The notes: generated from the letters alone by a model not told the origin. A stretch of 9,950 nt of DNA from JAJFUG01 sp964473155 (GCA_964473155.1 CAYYNT010000100.1:1-9950), one strand, 5' to 3'; numbered from the stretch's first letter, positions 1 through 7,479 are shown. Program-made: numbers and translations.

Positions 1-2
1 TC

Positions 3-380
3 GGGATCAGCCCGCCGGATGCGGCCGCGGCCCTGGCCGCCCTGCGTATCCTGCGACAGGAGCCTCAGCGGGTTAAACACCTCCAGGCAATGTCGCGTCT
101 TTTCCTGGAGGAGGCCGTCAAACGCGGCTGGAACACCGGCTCAAGCCGGGACTCCGCGATAATTCCGCTGATACTGGGACCGGCGGCGCGCTGTTTTATC
201 CTTCGCCATGCCCTCTACGAACAGGGGATCAACGTTCTGCCGCTCACTTATCCCTCCGTGGCGGAGAACGCCGCCCGGCTGCGCTTCTTCATCAGCAGCA
301 CCCATACCGGGGAGCAGATACGTTACACTATCGAGGCCATCGAACGGAGCCTGTCCGAGCTTGGTTTTCAAAACTCCTGA
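3..380 (+). CDS. Alpha-oxoamine synthase family PLP enzyme, C-terminal part (serine palmitoyltransferase/AONS-like), cut by window start
   Basis: About 125 C-terminal residues are visible; the start lies upstream of the window. The reading frame is open from base 3. The fragment opens with a GISPPDAAAALAALRIL stretch, as in the small domain of fold-type I alpha-oxoamine synthases (BioF, KBL, ALAS, serine palmitoyltransferase), and ends with an ARLRFFISSTHT block. In that family the arginine of RLR contacts the substrate carboxylate and the HT pair is nearly invariant. Family members condense an amino acid with an acyl-CoA or acyl-ACP, losing CO2, to give an alpha-amino ketone. The PLP lysine would lie upstream and cannot be checked. 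The next gene, a ketoreductase 36 bases downstream, and the acyltransferase after it favour a serine palmitoyltransferase-type role. BioF or 2-amino-3-ketobutyrate ligase remain possible. Family assignment is secure; the specific substrate is inference. Confidence 0.8.
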   Translation, partial: GISPPDAAAALAALRILRQEPQRVKHLQAMSRLFLEEAVKRGWNTGSSRDSAIIPLILGPAARCFILRHALYEQGINVLPLTYPSVAENAARLRFFISSTHTGEQIRYTIEAIERSLSELGFQNS

Positions 381-402
381 ACCGTTTCAGCCGCCGCGCC
401 GC

Positions 403-408
403 GGAGGA
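403..408 (+). promoter_or_regulatory. Ribosome binding site for the short-chain dehydrogenase
   Basis: GGAGGA lies 8 bases before the ATG at 417. This near-perfect Shine-Dalgarno match fixes that start and shows that the host uses conventional ribosome binding sites. Confidence 0.8.
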
Positions 409-416
409 ATGAAACC

Positions 417-1202
417 ATGCCGAAAACCGCGCTGATCACCGGTGGTTCATCCGGGCTGGGACTGGCCCTGGCGCGGGAGCTTTCGGAGCGGGGCTATTCA
501 TTGGCCCTCCTGGCCCGCGACAGCGAGCGGCTCGAACGGGCGGTTGGGGTGATCCGGGACGCGGGCGGGGCCGCCGAGGGTTTCCAGTGCGACATCCGCG
601 ACGAGGCCGGGCTCAGGCGGGTGGGTATGAAGATCAAGGAACATTTTGGAGGAATAGATTTTCTGGTCCTCAACGCGGGCGTGGTCACTCCGGGCCTGCT
701 GGAGGATTTCAAGAGCGGCGGGGAGCTTAAGACGGACCTGGAGACCAACCTGTGGGGCACGATCCTCTGCTCCCACGTGTTCCTGCCCCTCTTAGCGCCG
801 GGAGGCCGTCTGCTGATGATCTCGTCCGGGTTCGGCCTGGTGGGGCCGGCCGGTTACGCCGTGTATGCAGCCTCCAAGGCCGGGATGATCGCTTTCGCCG
901 AATCCCTGCGAAGGGAGATTCTGCACCGGAGTATCGCGGTCCATGTGGCCTGCCCCGGCGACATGCTCACTCCCCAGTACGAGAAGGAGCTGGCCGATAG
1001 CCCGGCCTGGATGCGGAAGAAAGCCCCCCGTGGCCTTCTGTCACCTGAGACAGCGGCCCGGCGGATACTGAAAAAATGCAGCCGCGGCCGGTTTCTGATT
1101 GTCATAAACCCCGAAGTGTTCATTCTGCAGCTCGTGACCCGGCTCCTGCCGCGCCGCCTGCGGGACAGCCTGCTCGACCGCGTGCTGCCGCGTCCCGGCT
1201 GA
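417..1202 (+). CDS. Short-chain dehydrogenase/reductase, 3-ketosphinganine-reductase-like
   Basis: This is a complete 261-residue classical SDR with an N-terminal Rossmann fold. The cofactor loop is TGGSSGLG (residues 8-15). Arg34 after the second strand suggests NADPH rather than NADH. The NAG motif is at 86-88, and the catalytic tetrad reads Asn111, Ser137, Tyr150 and Lys154 (YAASK). After the active site it has CPGDMLTPQYEKE (179-191). This resembles the PPDTDTPxxxxE segment of 3-ketodihydrosphingosine reductases, which reduce 3-ketosphinganine to sphinganine. The C-terminal tail (about 225-258) is basic and hydrophobic (FILQLVTRLLPRRL) and may sit on the membrane, as expected for a lipid-handling SDR. 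A strong GGAGGA site precedes the start. The gene lies 36 bases after the alpha-oxoamine synthase and is probably co-transcribed with it. SDR membership is certain. The 3-ketosphinganine substrate is inferred from this motif and the neighbours; a generic 3-oxoacyl reductase is the main alternative. Confidence 0.85.
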   Translation: MPKTALITGGSSGLGLALARELSERGYSLALLARDSERLERAVGVIRDAGGAAEGFQCDIRDEAGLRRVGMKIKEHFGGIDFLVLNAGVVTPGLLEDFKSGGELKTDLETNLWGTILCSHVFLPLLAPGGRLLMISSGFGLVGPAGYAVYAASKAGMIAFAESLRREILHRSIAVHVACPGDMLTPQYEKELADSPAWMRKKAPRGLLSPETAARRILKKCSRGRFLIVINPEVFILQLVTRLLPRRLRDSLLDRVLPRPG

Positions 1203-1288
1203 GAGGGGCGGAGCGAAAAGAAAATCCTGTAAATCAGCCGGTTTCTGTCAGACTGGAATAACGGACGGTAGACAAATAAGGCGAGGCG

Positions 1289-2434
1289 ATGAGCGGCATC
1301 CGGATCGTACCCCTCGAAAACACGAAAAGAAACATCCGGGAATTCGTCAAGTTCGCCTGGCGGATCTATAAAGACGATCCGCACTGGGTCCCGCCGCTGA
1401 TCTTCGACAGCGTTTTCCGCATCCACAAAGGCCCTTACCACGAGACCGGCGTGATCCAGCCGTTCATGGCTTACCGCGACGGGGAGCCGGTGGGACGGAT
1501 CATCGCCCACTACGACAACTTTCATAACTCGTATTTCAGCACCCGGCGCGGAGCGGTGGGCTTTTTCGAATGCATTGACGATACGGAGGTCTCCCGGAGC
1601 CTGTTCCGGGCCGCGGAAAGCTGGCTCGCTGAGCAGGGCATGACCGAGATATACGGCCCTCAGAATTTCCTTGTCTATGACGCCTCGGGCCTGTTGATCG
1701 ACAATTTCCAGGATGACCCGGTGGCGGAGTGTTCCTACAACCCTCCCTACTACGAGAAGCTTTTCCTGGATTACGGTTTCGTCAAGGACATCGACTGGTA
1801 CGCGTTCCGGATCGACAGCGATGTGCTGATCCCGGAGTCCTTCCTGAAAATCTGGAAGCAGGTGATGAACAACAAGGAGGGGCTCACTTTCCGCAACACC
1901 GTGATCAGCCGCTGGAACAGGAAAGCCTCCCTTGAGGAGGGGAAGCTGTTCCTGGAGGCTTTCAACCGGGCCTGGGCCAACAACTGGGGGCACCTTCCGG
2001 TGCGCGAGAGCTACATCTCGTACCTGGTGGATTTCGGCCGCTGGATCGGGATACCGGAGCTGGTGATTATCGCCGAGCACAAGGGCCGGATGGCGGGGTT
2101 CGTTTACAACATCCCGGATTTCAACCAGGCGCTCAAGAGAGCCAACGGACGGCTTTTCCCGTTTGGGATTTTCAAAATCCTGCGGGACATCCGGAAAATC
2201 AACCGGTTACGGGTGGCGATGACCGGCATCCTGCCCGAATACCGTCTTTCCGGGATGCTCGAACTCTGTCTGTACCTGGAGACCAAGAGCCGCGGCGACA
2301 GGCGGGGCATCAAATCCTACGACTTTTCCCTGATCGTGGAGAAGAACAGCGGGGCCTGCCGGGGGCTTTACGGGGTGGGCGGAAAGCGCTACAAGACATT
2401 CCGCTTCTATACCCGGCCGATCACAGAGTCATGA
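1289..2434 (+). CDS. GNAT-fold acyltransferase-like protein, candidate bacterial ceramide synthase
   Basis: The protein has 381 residues, with no signal peptide or membrane segment, so it is probably cytoplasmic. It belongs to a bacterial family usually annotated as a hypothetical protein or GNAT acyltransferase. Recognisable blocks are YKDDPHWVPPL (27-37), an FFEC strand (92-95), YGPQNF (122-127), NPPYYEKLFLDYGF (151-164), NNWGHLPV (231-238), a GRMAGFVYNIPDFNQALK segment (266-283) and GRLFPFG (287-293). The stretch from about 308 to 326 (VAMTGILPEYRLSGM) matches the strand-then-helix acyl-CoA-binding element of GNAT folds, with PEYRLSG in the pyrophosphate-loop position. Caulobacter ceramide synthase is reported as a GNAT-like protein unrelated to eukaryotic CerS. 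The position after a serine-palmitoyltransferase-like enzyme and a ketoreductase suggests N-acylation of a sphingoid base. AAGG and GAGG (1278-1286) precede the ATG. The fold family is well supported; the ceramide synthase role is inference. Confidence 0.75.
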   Translation: MSGIRIVPLENTKRNIREFVKFAWRIYKDDPHWVPPLIFDSVFRIHKGPYHETGVIQPFMAYRDGEPVGRIIAHYDNFHNSYFSTRRGAVGFFECIDDTEVSRSLFRAAESWLAEQGMTEIYGPQNFLVYDASGLLIDNFQDDPVAECSYNPPYYEKLFLDYGFVKDIDWYAFRIDSDVLIPESFLKIWKQVMNNKEGLTFRNTVISRWNRKASLEEGKLFLEAFNRAWANNWGHLPVRESYISYLVDFGRWIGIPELVIIAEHKGRMAGFVYNIPDFNQALKRANGRLFPFGIFKILRDIRKINRLRVAMTGILPEYRLSGMLELCLYLETKSRGDRRGIKSYDFSLIVEKNSGACRGLYGVGGKRYKTFRFYTRPITES

Positions 2435-2508
2435 AGCCACCACCACGGACAGAGGGGGCCTCCCGAAAGTGTGGTGACAGTATCGAGAAACATTCAGCAT
2501 CTTGATCT

Positions 2509-2537
2509 TTGAGGTGTTTCAGTGATAGCTTTAAATT
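2509..2537 (+). promoter_or_regulatory. Weak sigma70-type promoter candidate for the export operon
   Basis: TTGAGG (2509-2514) and TAAATT (2532-2537) are separated by 17 bases, and each matches 4 of 6 consensus positions. An alternative is the perfect -35 hexamer TTGACA at 2551-2556, but no good -10 follows at 16-18 bases. The assignment rests on these matches and the A+T-rich gap alone. Confidence 0.25.
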
Positions 2538-2603
2538 CAGGATTTCTAATTTGACATGAACCGGCAGCCTGATTTGTTCTGCACCAACAAAGCCAAACCT
2601 TCC

Positions 2604-2609
2604 AAGGAA
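2604..2609 (+). promoter_or_regulatory. Ribosome binding site for the TolC-like gene
   Basis: AAGGAA lies 5 bases before the ATG at 2615. It favours that start over the in-frame ATG at 2633. Either start leaves the signal peptide intact. Confidence 0.55.
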
Positions 2610-2614
2610 CCGAT

Positions 2615-4150
2615 ATGGGCAGACTGACCGTTATGCGATCATTTAGGGCCGCGGTGGTTGCGATTCTCGCCCTTGGCGGCGCACCGCTGCATTCCGCCGG
2701 GGACGGCAAGCCGATGTCCCTGACCCTGGCGATCCAGCGCCTGCTCGAATCCGGACCGCAGGTGCGGATAGACCAAGAATCGGTCCGTCAGAGCGCCGGA
2801 CTCTATGAGAGGACCTCCGGCCAGTTCGATTTTCTGCTCACCAACGGCGTGTCGATGGAGCGCAAGCATGTGCCTGTCTCCGGTATGTTGAGCAATTTCG
2901 AACGTAACGAGAACTTCGCTCTGGGTCTGCAGAAACAACTGCGCAACGGAGTGTCTCTTTCGGTCACCGCCACTTCGTTCGACCTGACCGACAACATCAC
3001 CAACGTGCGGCCGCTGAACGGGGCGGATGTCAGCGCACTTGTGATCGTGCCACTGCTGCGCGGCCTGGGAAAGAGCAACACCGGGGCACAGGAGCTGGCC
3101 GCCAAATCCGCCCTGGATGCGGATATCCTTCTTACCGGATACAACGTGTCCGGCCTTATCTACGACCTTACCTCCGCCTACTGGGACTATCTGGCCGCGG
3201 CTGGGTATCTCGAGATACAGAAAACCGTGCGGGAAAACGAACTCAAGATGCTCGACATCGTGGGCAAGCTGGTAGCCGCCGGGGAACTGGCCCCCGTGTT
3301 CCTGGAACAGACACGGGGCAACCTCAACACCACTCTGCGGGGGATAAGCGACGCCGAGTACAGCTTGTATTCCAGCCGTCAGGATATCGCGGTGCGGCTG
3401 GGTTATGCGCCCCAGGAGACTGACAATCTGCCGCAGCCCGCGGAGGAGTTCCCGGAGCTGATCGATCCGGACAGCCTACCCGAGGGCGTGCAGGCCCGTC
3501 TGCTCGACCAGTCGATGCAGAACCGGGGCGATTACCTGGCGCTCCTGAAAAGCATCGAGACCGACAGGATTTATCTGCGCCAGGCTGAAAACAGCAAGAA
3601 GCCCAACCTGAACCTGAATGTCAAGCTGGGTTATGCCGGACTGGAAGAGGATGGCGGTAAGAGCCGCTTCCTCAAGTCATATTCCAACAACGTGGATGGA
3701 GTGAATTCCTACGTGGGCCTTCAGCTTGAGCTCCCGGTGGTCAATCATGACGCCCGGGGCCAGGTGGTCTACCGTCAGTCCCTGCTCCGGGAATCCGAGC
3801 TGCGCAGGGAGAACCTGTCCAACGCCATCACCTCGGAAATCAATGTCACCCTGGAATCCATGCGCCGGGCCGTGCGCGAATACCGCCTGGCCGGGGAATC
3901 GGCGGAATATTTTCTCAATAATGTCAATTTCGAGGTGGAAAAAGCCAGGAACGGGTCGCCGGACCTGACCAGCCTGTATATCGGGCTGGACCGGTTCAGA
4001 AGTGCCAAAATGGCGCAGATCGACGCACAGCGAAAATATGCGGTCTCCCTGGCCCGCCTGCGGCTGGCCACCGGCACGGTGCTTGCCGGACGGGGCGATG
4101 GCTGGGCATATATCTCCGGAGCCATGACGCAGCTTCCTCCGGCTCAATGA
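2615..4150 (+). CDS. TolC-like outer-membrane efflux channel (OEP family)
   Basis: The protein has 511 residues. It starts with a Sec signal peptide (basic MGRLTVMRSFR, hydrophobic core AAVVAILALGG, probable cleavage after HSA near residue 28). Two OEP repeats follow, as in TolC. Repeat one (about 34-265) has beta strands near 75-150, including VIVPLLRGLG (143-152), then a long helical stretch ending in ARLGYA-type residues (259-265). Repeat two (about 300-488) starts at QNRGDYLALL, has strands at 328-376 (NLNLNVKLGY, SYVGLQLELPVV), and ends in helices closing with YAVSLARLRLATG. The family forms trimeric channels that dock with an inner-membrane pump through a periplasmic adaptor. Its stop overlaps the adaptor start by ATGA, so it is a dedicated partner of the exporter encoded downstream. 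Family assignment is firm. The cargo is inferred from the operon. Confidence 0.9.
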   Translation: MGRLTVMRSFRAAVVAILALGGAPLHSAGDGKPMSLTLAIQRLLESGPQVRIDQESVRQSAGLYERTSGQFDFLLTNGVSMERKHVPVSGMLSNFERNENFALGLQKQLRNGVSLSVTATSFDLTDNITNVRPLNGADVSALVIVPLLRGLGKSNTGAQELAAKSALDADILLTGYNVSGLIYDLTSAYWDYLAAAGYLEIQKTVRENELKMLDIVGKLVAAGELAPVFLEQTRGNLNTTLRGISDAEYSLYSSRQDIAVRLGYAPQETDNLPQPAEEFPELIDPDSLPEGVQARLLDQSMQNRGDYLALLKSIETDRIYLRQAENSKKPNLNLNVKLGYAGLEEDGGKSRFLKSYSNNVDGVNSYVGLQLELPVVNHDARGQVVYRQSLLRESELRRENLSNAITSEINVTLESMRRAVREYRLAGESAEYFLNNVNFEVEKARNGSPDLTSLYIGLDRFRSAKMAQIDAQRKYAVSLARLRLATGTVLAGRGDGWAYISGAMTQLPPAQ

Positions 4151-5082
4151 ACACTCGAACCCGAGAGACAAACATGGACAGACTGAACCGTATATTAGCT
4201 GCATCGGTCCTGGCCCTTGCTTTCTGCGCTCCCGGCCTTTCCGCCGCGGAAAAGGTGGGGGCTACCGGACACATTGTCCCGGCCGGCGGGGTGGTCAAGG
4301 TGGCGGCGCTCAGGCAGGGCGTGATCTTTGAAATAAAAGCCCAGAGGGGCGCCCTGGTGCGGAAAGGCGCGCCCCTGTTCACCCTGGCGGCGCCTGCCTC
4401 CAGCCTGTCCGAGGCAGAGCTGGCCAGGCTGGACCTCCGGGACGCCACCGAGAACGGGGCCAAGGCAGTCGAACTGCAGAAACTTAAAATCCAGGCCGCT
4501 ACCACAGAGCTGGATATCGCCGAGAAAAGGCTCAATCGCTTCACATCCATGGGCCAGGATTTTTCCGCCCTCTCCCAGAAAGAAGAGCGGGAGTACCAGG
4601 TCAAATCGGCGCGCAAAAACCTCGAAATAGCCCAGGCCGAGCTTGAGCACATGATCCTGACCAACGCGATCAACGCCGGACGGGCCAGCGAGCGGCTGAA
4701 AGCCGCCCGCGGCGCGCTCGATCTGTGCACCGTGTCGTCTCCGGTGGATGGCACGGTGATCGATTATTTCCAGAACCCCGGCGAGATAGCCGGCGCCGCC
4801 CCCAGTCTGATCATGGCCGACCTCAGGACCATGTACGTAGTCGCCGAGGTCTCCGAAAGCGACGTGCTCAAGCTCAAAACAGGTATGGCCGCCACTATCA
4901 CGCACAGCGCCATTCCCTCTCCCCTGACAGGGCGGGTGGAATACATCGGACGGTTCGTGGCCGACAACGTCAAGACCGCCAATGTCAGGATCAGGCTTGA
5001 CCAGGCGGAGGTGGCCTCCCGGCTGCTGAACATGGAGGTCAATGTCACAATCGATCTCGGCGCCGGGACCCAGACGCAATGA
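4147..5082 (+). CDS. HlyD/DevB-like periplasmic adaptor (membrane fusion protein)
   Basis: The protein has 311 residues. Its N-terminal hydrophobic segment (about 16-33, RILAASVLALAFCAPGLSA) is a signal peptide or inner-membrane anchor. The split lipoyl-like domain reads VKVAALRQGVIFEIKAQRGA (first half, about 50-80) and CTVSSPVDGTVIDYFQNPGE (second half, 194-213). Between them (about 87-192) is a charged, leucine-rich coiled-coil hairpin that would contact the TolC-like channel. A beta-barrel segment follows (LRTMYVVAEVSESDVLKLKTG, then SPLTGRVEYIG). This layout is that of DevB/MacA-type adaptors. The start at 4147 overlaps the channel gene stop by ATGA, but an in-frame ATG at 4174 gives a more typical signal peptide and has GAGAG (4162-4166) upstream. 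Either could be used. The protein is short for an adaptor because it stops soon after the beta-barrel, with little membrane-proximal domain. Confidence 0.88.
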   Translation: MNTRTRETNMDRLNRILAASVLALAFCAPGLSAAEKVGATGHIVPAGGVVKVAALRQGVIFEIKAQRGALVRKGAPLFTLAAPASSLSEAELARLDLRDATENGAKAVELQKLKIQAATTELDIAEKRLNRFTSMGQDFSALSQKEEREYQVKSARKNLEIAQAELEHMILTNAINAGRASERLKAARGALDLCTVSSPVDGTVIDYFQNPGEIAGAAPSLIMADLRTMYVVAEVSESDVLKLKTGMAATITHSAIPSPLTGRVEYIGRFVADNVKTANVRIRLDQAEVASRLLNMEVNVTIDLGAGTQTQ

Positions 5083-6308
5083 TCGCGGACTGTCTCCTGC
5101 GGGCCCTGGCCGAAACTCCGACCTGGGCCGCGATAGTCTCCGTGTTTGCGCTCGTCATTGTCCTTGCCGAGACAGGGACAATCCTGCTGGCCCAGGCGCT
5201 TGAGCGAAAGGGAAAGCGGCTCCTGGAACGCTTCCCGGCCGCTGCACCGCCCGGCATACGCTGCGCCGTGATCGTGCCGACCCGTGGACTTTCACGTTCG
5301 ATTGAGCATAATCTCGGCACTGTGCTTGAACAGGACTGGCCGGAGTATCAGGTATACTTTGCGGTGGAGTCCGAGTCCGATGAAGGGGCGCCGTTCCTGA
5401 AAAAACTCTGCGCCTCTCACGGAAACGCGCACCTGATCCTGGCCGGGCAGTCGAGAACGTGCAGCCAGAAAATCCATAACCTTCTGGCCGGAGTGGCCGC
5501 CGCGGGAGATGTCGATCTGCTGGCCTTTGCCGACAACGATGTCCCGTTGCCATCAGACTGGCTGGCCCGGCTTGCCGCCCCGCTGGACGATCCGCGTATG
5601 ACGGTGAGCACTGGTTTCTGGCGGATATGGAGCCGCGAGAGCGGATTCGCCGTGCAGCTCCAGATATTTTTCGACCGGCTGCTCTACGCGCACTTTCTGG
5701 CCGCTTCCAGCCTCGGAGGCGGGGGGTTCCTCTGGGGCGGCTCGTTCGCCATACGCAGGAGGGATTTCGAGACCCTGGGAGTGGTCTCGCGCTGGGCGGA
5801 GTCGGTCAGCGATGACATGAGCCTCGGCCGCCTGCTGGCCGAACGCGGGAAAAGATGCTGTCTGATCCCTGGGCTTGTGCTGGAATCAGAGGCCGCGTTC
5901 AAGACCGCCAGGGAGGCTATCGCCTGGTTTTCCAGGCAGGTGATGAACCTTAAAGCGAATTATTATTCCCTCTGGCGGCTGGGACTTATGCCCCTTTGTC
6001 TCGCGGTCGCGGGGGGGTATCTCGCTGCTCTGCCGACTCTGCTTGGCTGTCTTTTCAGCGCTCAGTCTTTCTGGGCCTGCGGCGGGCTGGCGGCGTTGAC
6101 AGTCCTGGGCGGGGAACTGGTGATCGCCGCGTGCACGGTTTTCAACGGCGGAGTCGAGGGACGCTGGAAATTCCTGGCGCGAATACATCTGTTCAGGCTC
6201 TGTTTCCTGGCGGCCTGTCTGAAAACTCCGGGAAAGACCTGTATAAACTGGGCAGGGGTCGCCTACCATATCGACCGGCAGGGACGGGCGCTGGACATCC
6301 GCCGCTGA
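5079..6308 (+). CDS. Family-2 glycosyltransferase, ceramide-glucosyltransferase/HpnI-like membrane protein
   Basis: The protein has 409 residues. An N-terminal membrane helix (about 16-40) is followed by a GT-A domain (about 60-290) and hydrophobic C-terminal segments near 302-325, 328-352 and 368-381. Motifs in order are CAVIVPTRG (62-70), an acidic ESESDE site (97-102), a QKIHNL block (130-135) like the KINNL/KVSNL block of ceramide glucosyltransferase and HpnI, FADNDVPLPSDWL (150-162, DXD-like), GGGGFLWGGSFAIRR (213-227) and SDDMSLGRLL (244-253, catalytic acid region). The usual (Q/R)xxRW is degenerate: the aligned region reads REAIAWFSRQ (278-287), with alanine before the tryptophan. Relatives move a sugar from UDP-sugar to ceramide or another lipid at the cytosolic membrane face. 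The start overlaps the adaptor stop by ATGA, placing glycosylation inside the export operon. Ceramide as acceptor is inferred; hopanoid or another lipid is possible. Confidence 0.82.
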   Translation: MIADCLLRALAETPTWAAIVSVFALVIVLAETGTILLAQALERKGKRLLERFPAAAPPGIRCAVIVPTRGLSRSIEHNLGTVLEQDWPEYQVYFAVESESDEGAPFLKKLCASHGNAHLILAGQSRTCSQKIHNLLAGVAAAGDVDLLAFADNDVPLPSDWLARLAAPLDDPRMTVSTGFWRIWSRESGFAVQLQIFFDRLLYAHFLAASSLGGGGFLWGGSFAIRRRDFETLGVVSRWAESVSDDMSLGRLLAERGKRCCLIPGLVLESEAAFKTAREAIAWFSRQVMNLKANYYSLWRLGLMPLCLAVAGGYLAALPTLLGCLFSAQSFWACGGLAALTVLGGELVIAACTVFNGGVEGRWKFLARIHLFRLCFLAACLKTPGKTCINWAGVAYHIDRQGRALDIRR

Positions 6309-6338
6309 CAGCGACAGAAAAATCCTTCCGTGTTTGAC

Positions 6339-6344
6339 GGAGAG
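6339..6344 (+). promoter_or_regulatory. Ribosome binding site choosing the start of the first permease
   Basis: GGAGAG sits 4 bases before the ATG at 6349. The in-frame TTG at 6334 has no such site upstream, so 6349 is the better start and gives a 376-residue protein. Confidence 0.6.
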
Positions 6345-6348
6345 CCGC

Positions 6349-7479
6349 ATGAGATCGATGCTGCTGGCCTGGAACAACACTTTCCAGAACGTGAAACGCA
6401 CCACTGCGGCGGTGGCAGGCATCTCCTTTTCCATCCTGCTCATTTTCATGCAGCTCGGTTTCCTCAACGGCAGCAAGCTCGCCTCCTCGGGACTGTACCA
6501 TTATTTCTCGTTCGACCTGGTGATAGTCGCCAGCAAGTTCCTGCACCTGGGTGCGCCCGTCGAATTCCAGAAAACACGCCTGATGCAGGCCACGACCGTT
6601 CCGGGCGTCAAGGACGTTTTCGTGCTGAATGTCGCCCCCGGCACATGGAAAGACCCGCGCACCGGTATACGGACCTACATGCGCCTCCTGGGCATAGACC
6701 CGAAGCCGGAGTTTATACTGGACCCCGAGATCATCAACGGCCTTCCTGCCATCGAGAATACGAACACGGTGCTGATCGACAGACTCTCCCACAAGGATTA
6801 CGGGGATATTTCGGTGGGGCGGAAAGCCGAGGTCAACGGGACCGAGGTCACTATCGGCGGGCAGTTCAAGCTCGGGATGATCTTTTTCGCCGAGGGATGG
6901 GCCGTGACCAGCAACAGCAACTATACGCGCCTGACCTGGCGCGATCCCCGCAGCATAACCTATGGCCTTATCTCGGTGGATGACCCGAAAAATGTCCAGA
7001 CAGTCAAGCAGGAACTCAAGAAACGCCTGCCCGGCGATGTGGTGGTCTACGACCGTGATGAGCTGGTCCGGCGCGAGCAGAAGTATTTCATCAATGTCAA
7101 GCCCGTGGGCATCGTTTTCAAGCTCGGGGTGCTGGTTTCCTACCTGATCGGGTTGGTGATCCTGTTCCAGATCCTCTCGACCGACATCTCGACCCGGCTG
7201 AAAGAATACGCCACGCTCAAGGCGCTCGGTTTTTCGGACTGGTACATAAATTCTATCGGCGTGGGGCAGGCCCTGTTGATGGCCTCGTTGAGCTACGTGC
7301 CGGCCCTGGGCTTTGCCGCGGTGGTGTTCAAAATCGTTTACAGGCTGTCCAACCTGCCCATGCGTCTTACTCCGGGGCTGGCCCTGTTTGTCCTGCTGCT
7401 GACCCTGACCATGAGCGGGATTTCCAGTGTAATAGCCCTGCAGAAAGTCAAGAAAGCCGATCCGGCGGAGCTGTTCTGA
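6349..7479 (+). CDS. DevC-like FtsX-fold ABC permease, first of two
   Basis: The protein has 376 residues, close to the usual DevC length. Transmembrane segments lie near 19-38, 255-275, 305-326 and 342-363, with a periplasmic domain of about 210 residues after the first. DevC-type signatures include RTTAAVAGISFSILLIFMQLGF (from 17), FDLVIVASKFLHL (55-67), TVLIDRLSHKDYG (140-152), the cytoplasmic coupling stretch LKEYATLKALGFSDWYI (284-300) and the C-terminal KKADPAELF. The family is the type VII (MacB/FtsX) exporter fold. DevC with DevA and DevB exports heterocyst glycolipids in Anabaena through TolC. Here the adaptor, channel and a lipid glycosyltransferase are just upstream. The gene begins 40 bases after the glycosyltransferase stop and ends 2 bases before the second permease. 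A lipid substrate is inference; family placement is strong. Confidence 0.9.
   Translation: MRSMLLAWNNTFQNVKRTTAAVAGISFSILLIFMQLGFLNGSKLASSGLYHYFSFDLVIVASKFLHLGAPVEFQKTRLMQATTVPGVKDVFVLNVAPGTWKDPRTGIRTYMRLLGIDPKPEFILDPEIINGLPAIENTNTVLIDRLSHKDYGDISVGRKAEVNGTEVTIGGQFKLGMIFFAEGWAVTSNSNYTRLTWRDPRSITYGLISVDDPKNVQTVKQELKKRLPGDVVVYDRDELVRREQKYFINVKPVGIVFKLGVLVSYLIGLVILFQILSTDISTRLKEYATLKALGFSDWYINSIGVGQALLMASLSYVPALGFAAVVFKIVYRLSNLPMRLTPGLALFVLLLTLTMSGISSVIALQKVKKADPAELF

Larger units (their letters stand above)
2435..2614. other. Intergenic region between the lipid-synthesis block and the export block
   Basis: This 180-base stretch contains no convincing gene on either strand. From about 2485 to 2600 it is clearly richer in A+T than the flanking genes, as expected of a promoter region. 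It is the only gap over 90 bases between genes here, so the export genes may have their own promoter. No T-tract terminator is visible after the stop codon at 2434, so read-through from the left block is also possible. Confidence 0.6.

Noticed and set aside
854..2080. A 408-codon open frame on the minus strand
   Set aside because: It runs antisense through the SDR and GNAT genes, which both have clear family motifs. Its translation resembles no family I know and has the look of a codon-bias shadow in G+C-rich DNA.
2441..2476. A possible hairpin, CACCAC pairing with GTGGTG after the GNAT gene
   Set aside because: The outer stem is only six pairs across a large, poorly pairing loop, and no T-tract follows. 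I do not call it a terminator.
4195..5079. A 294-codon minus-strand frame opposite the adaptor
   Set aside because: It is fully antisense to a well-supported HlyD-family gene, has no recognisable motif, and is probably a shadow.
6330..6983. A 217-codon + strand frame overlapping the first permease
   Set aside because: It lies in a different frame from the permease, whose membrane and coupling motifs are unmistakable. The alternate product is rich in Arg, His, Gly and Pro without any domain.
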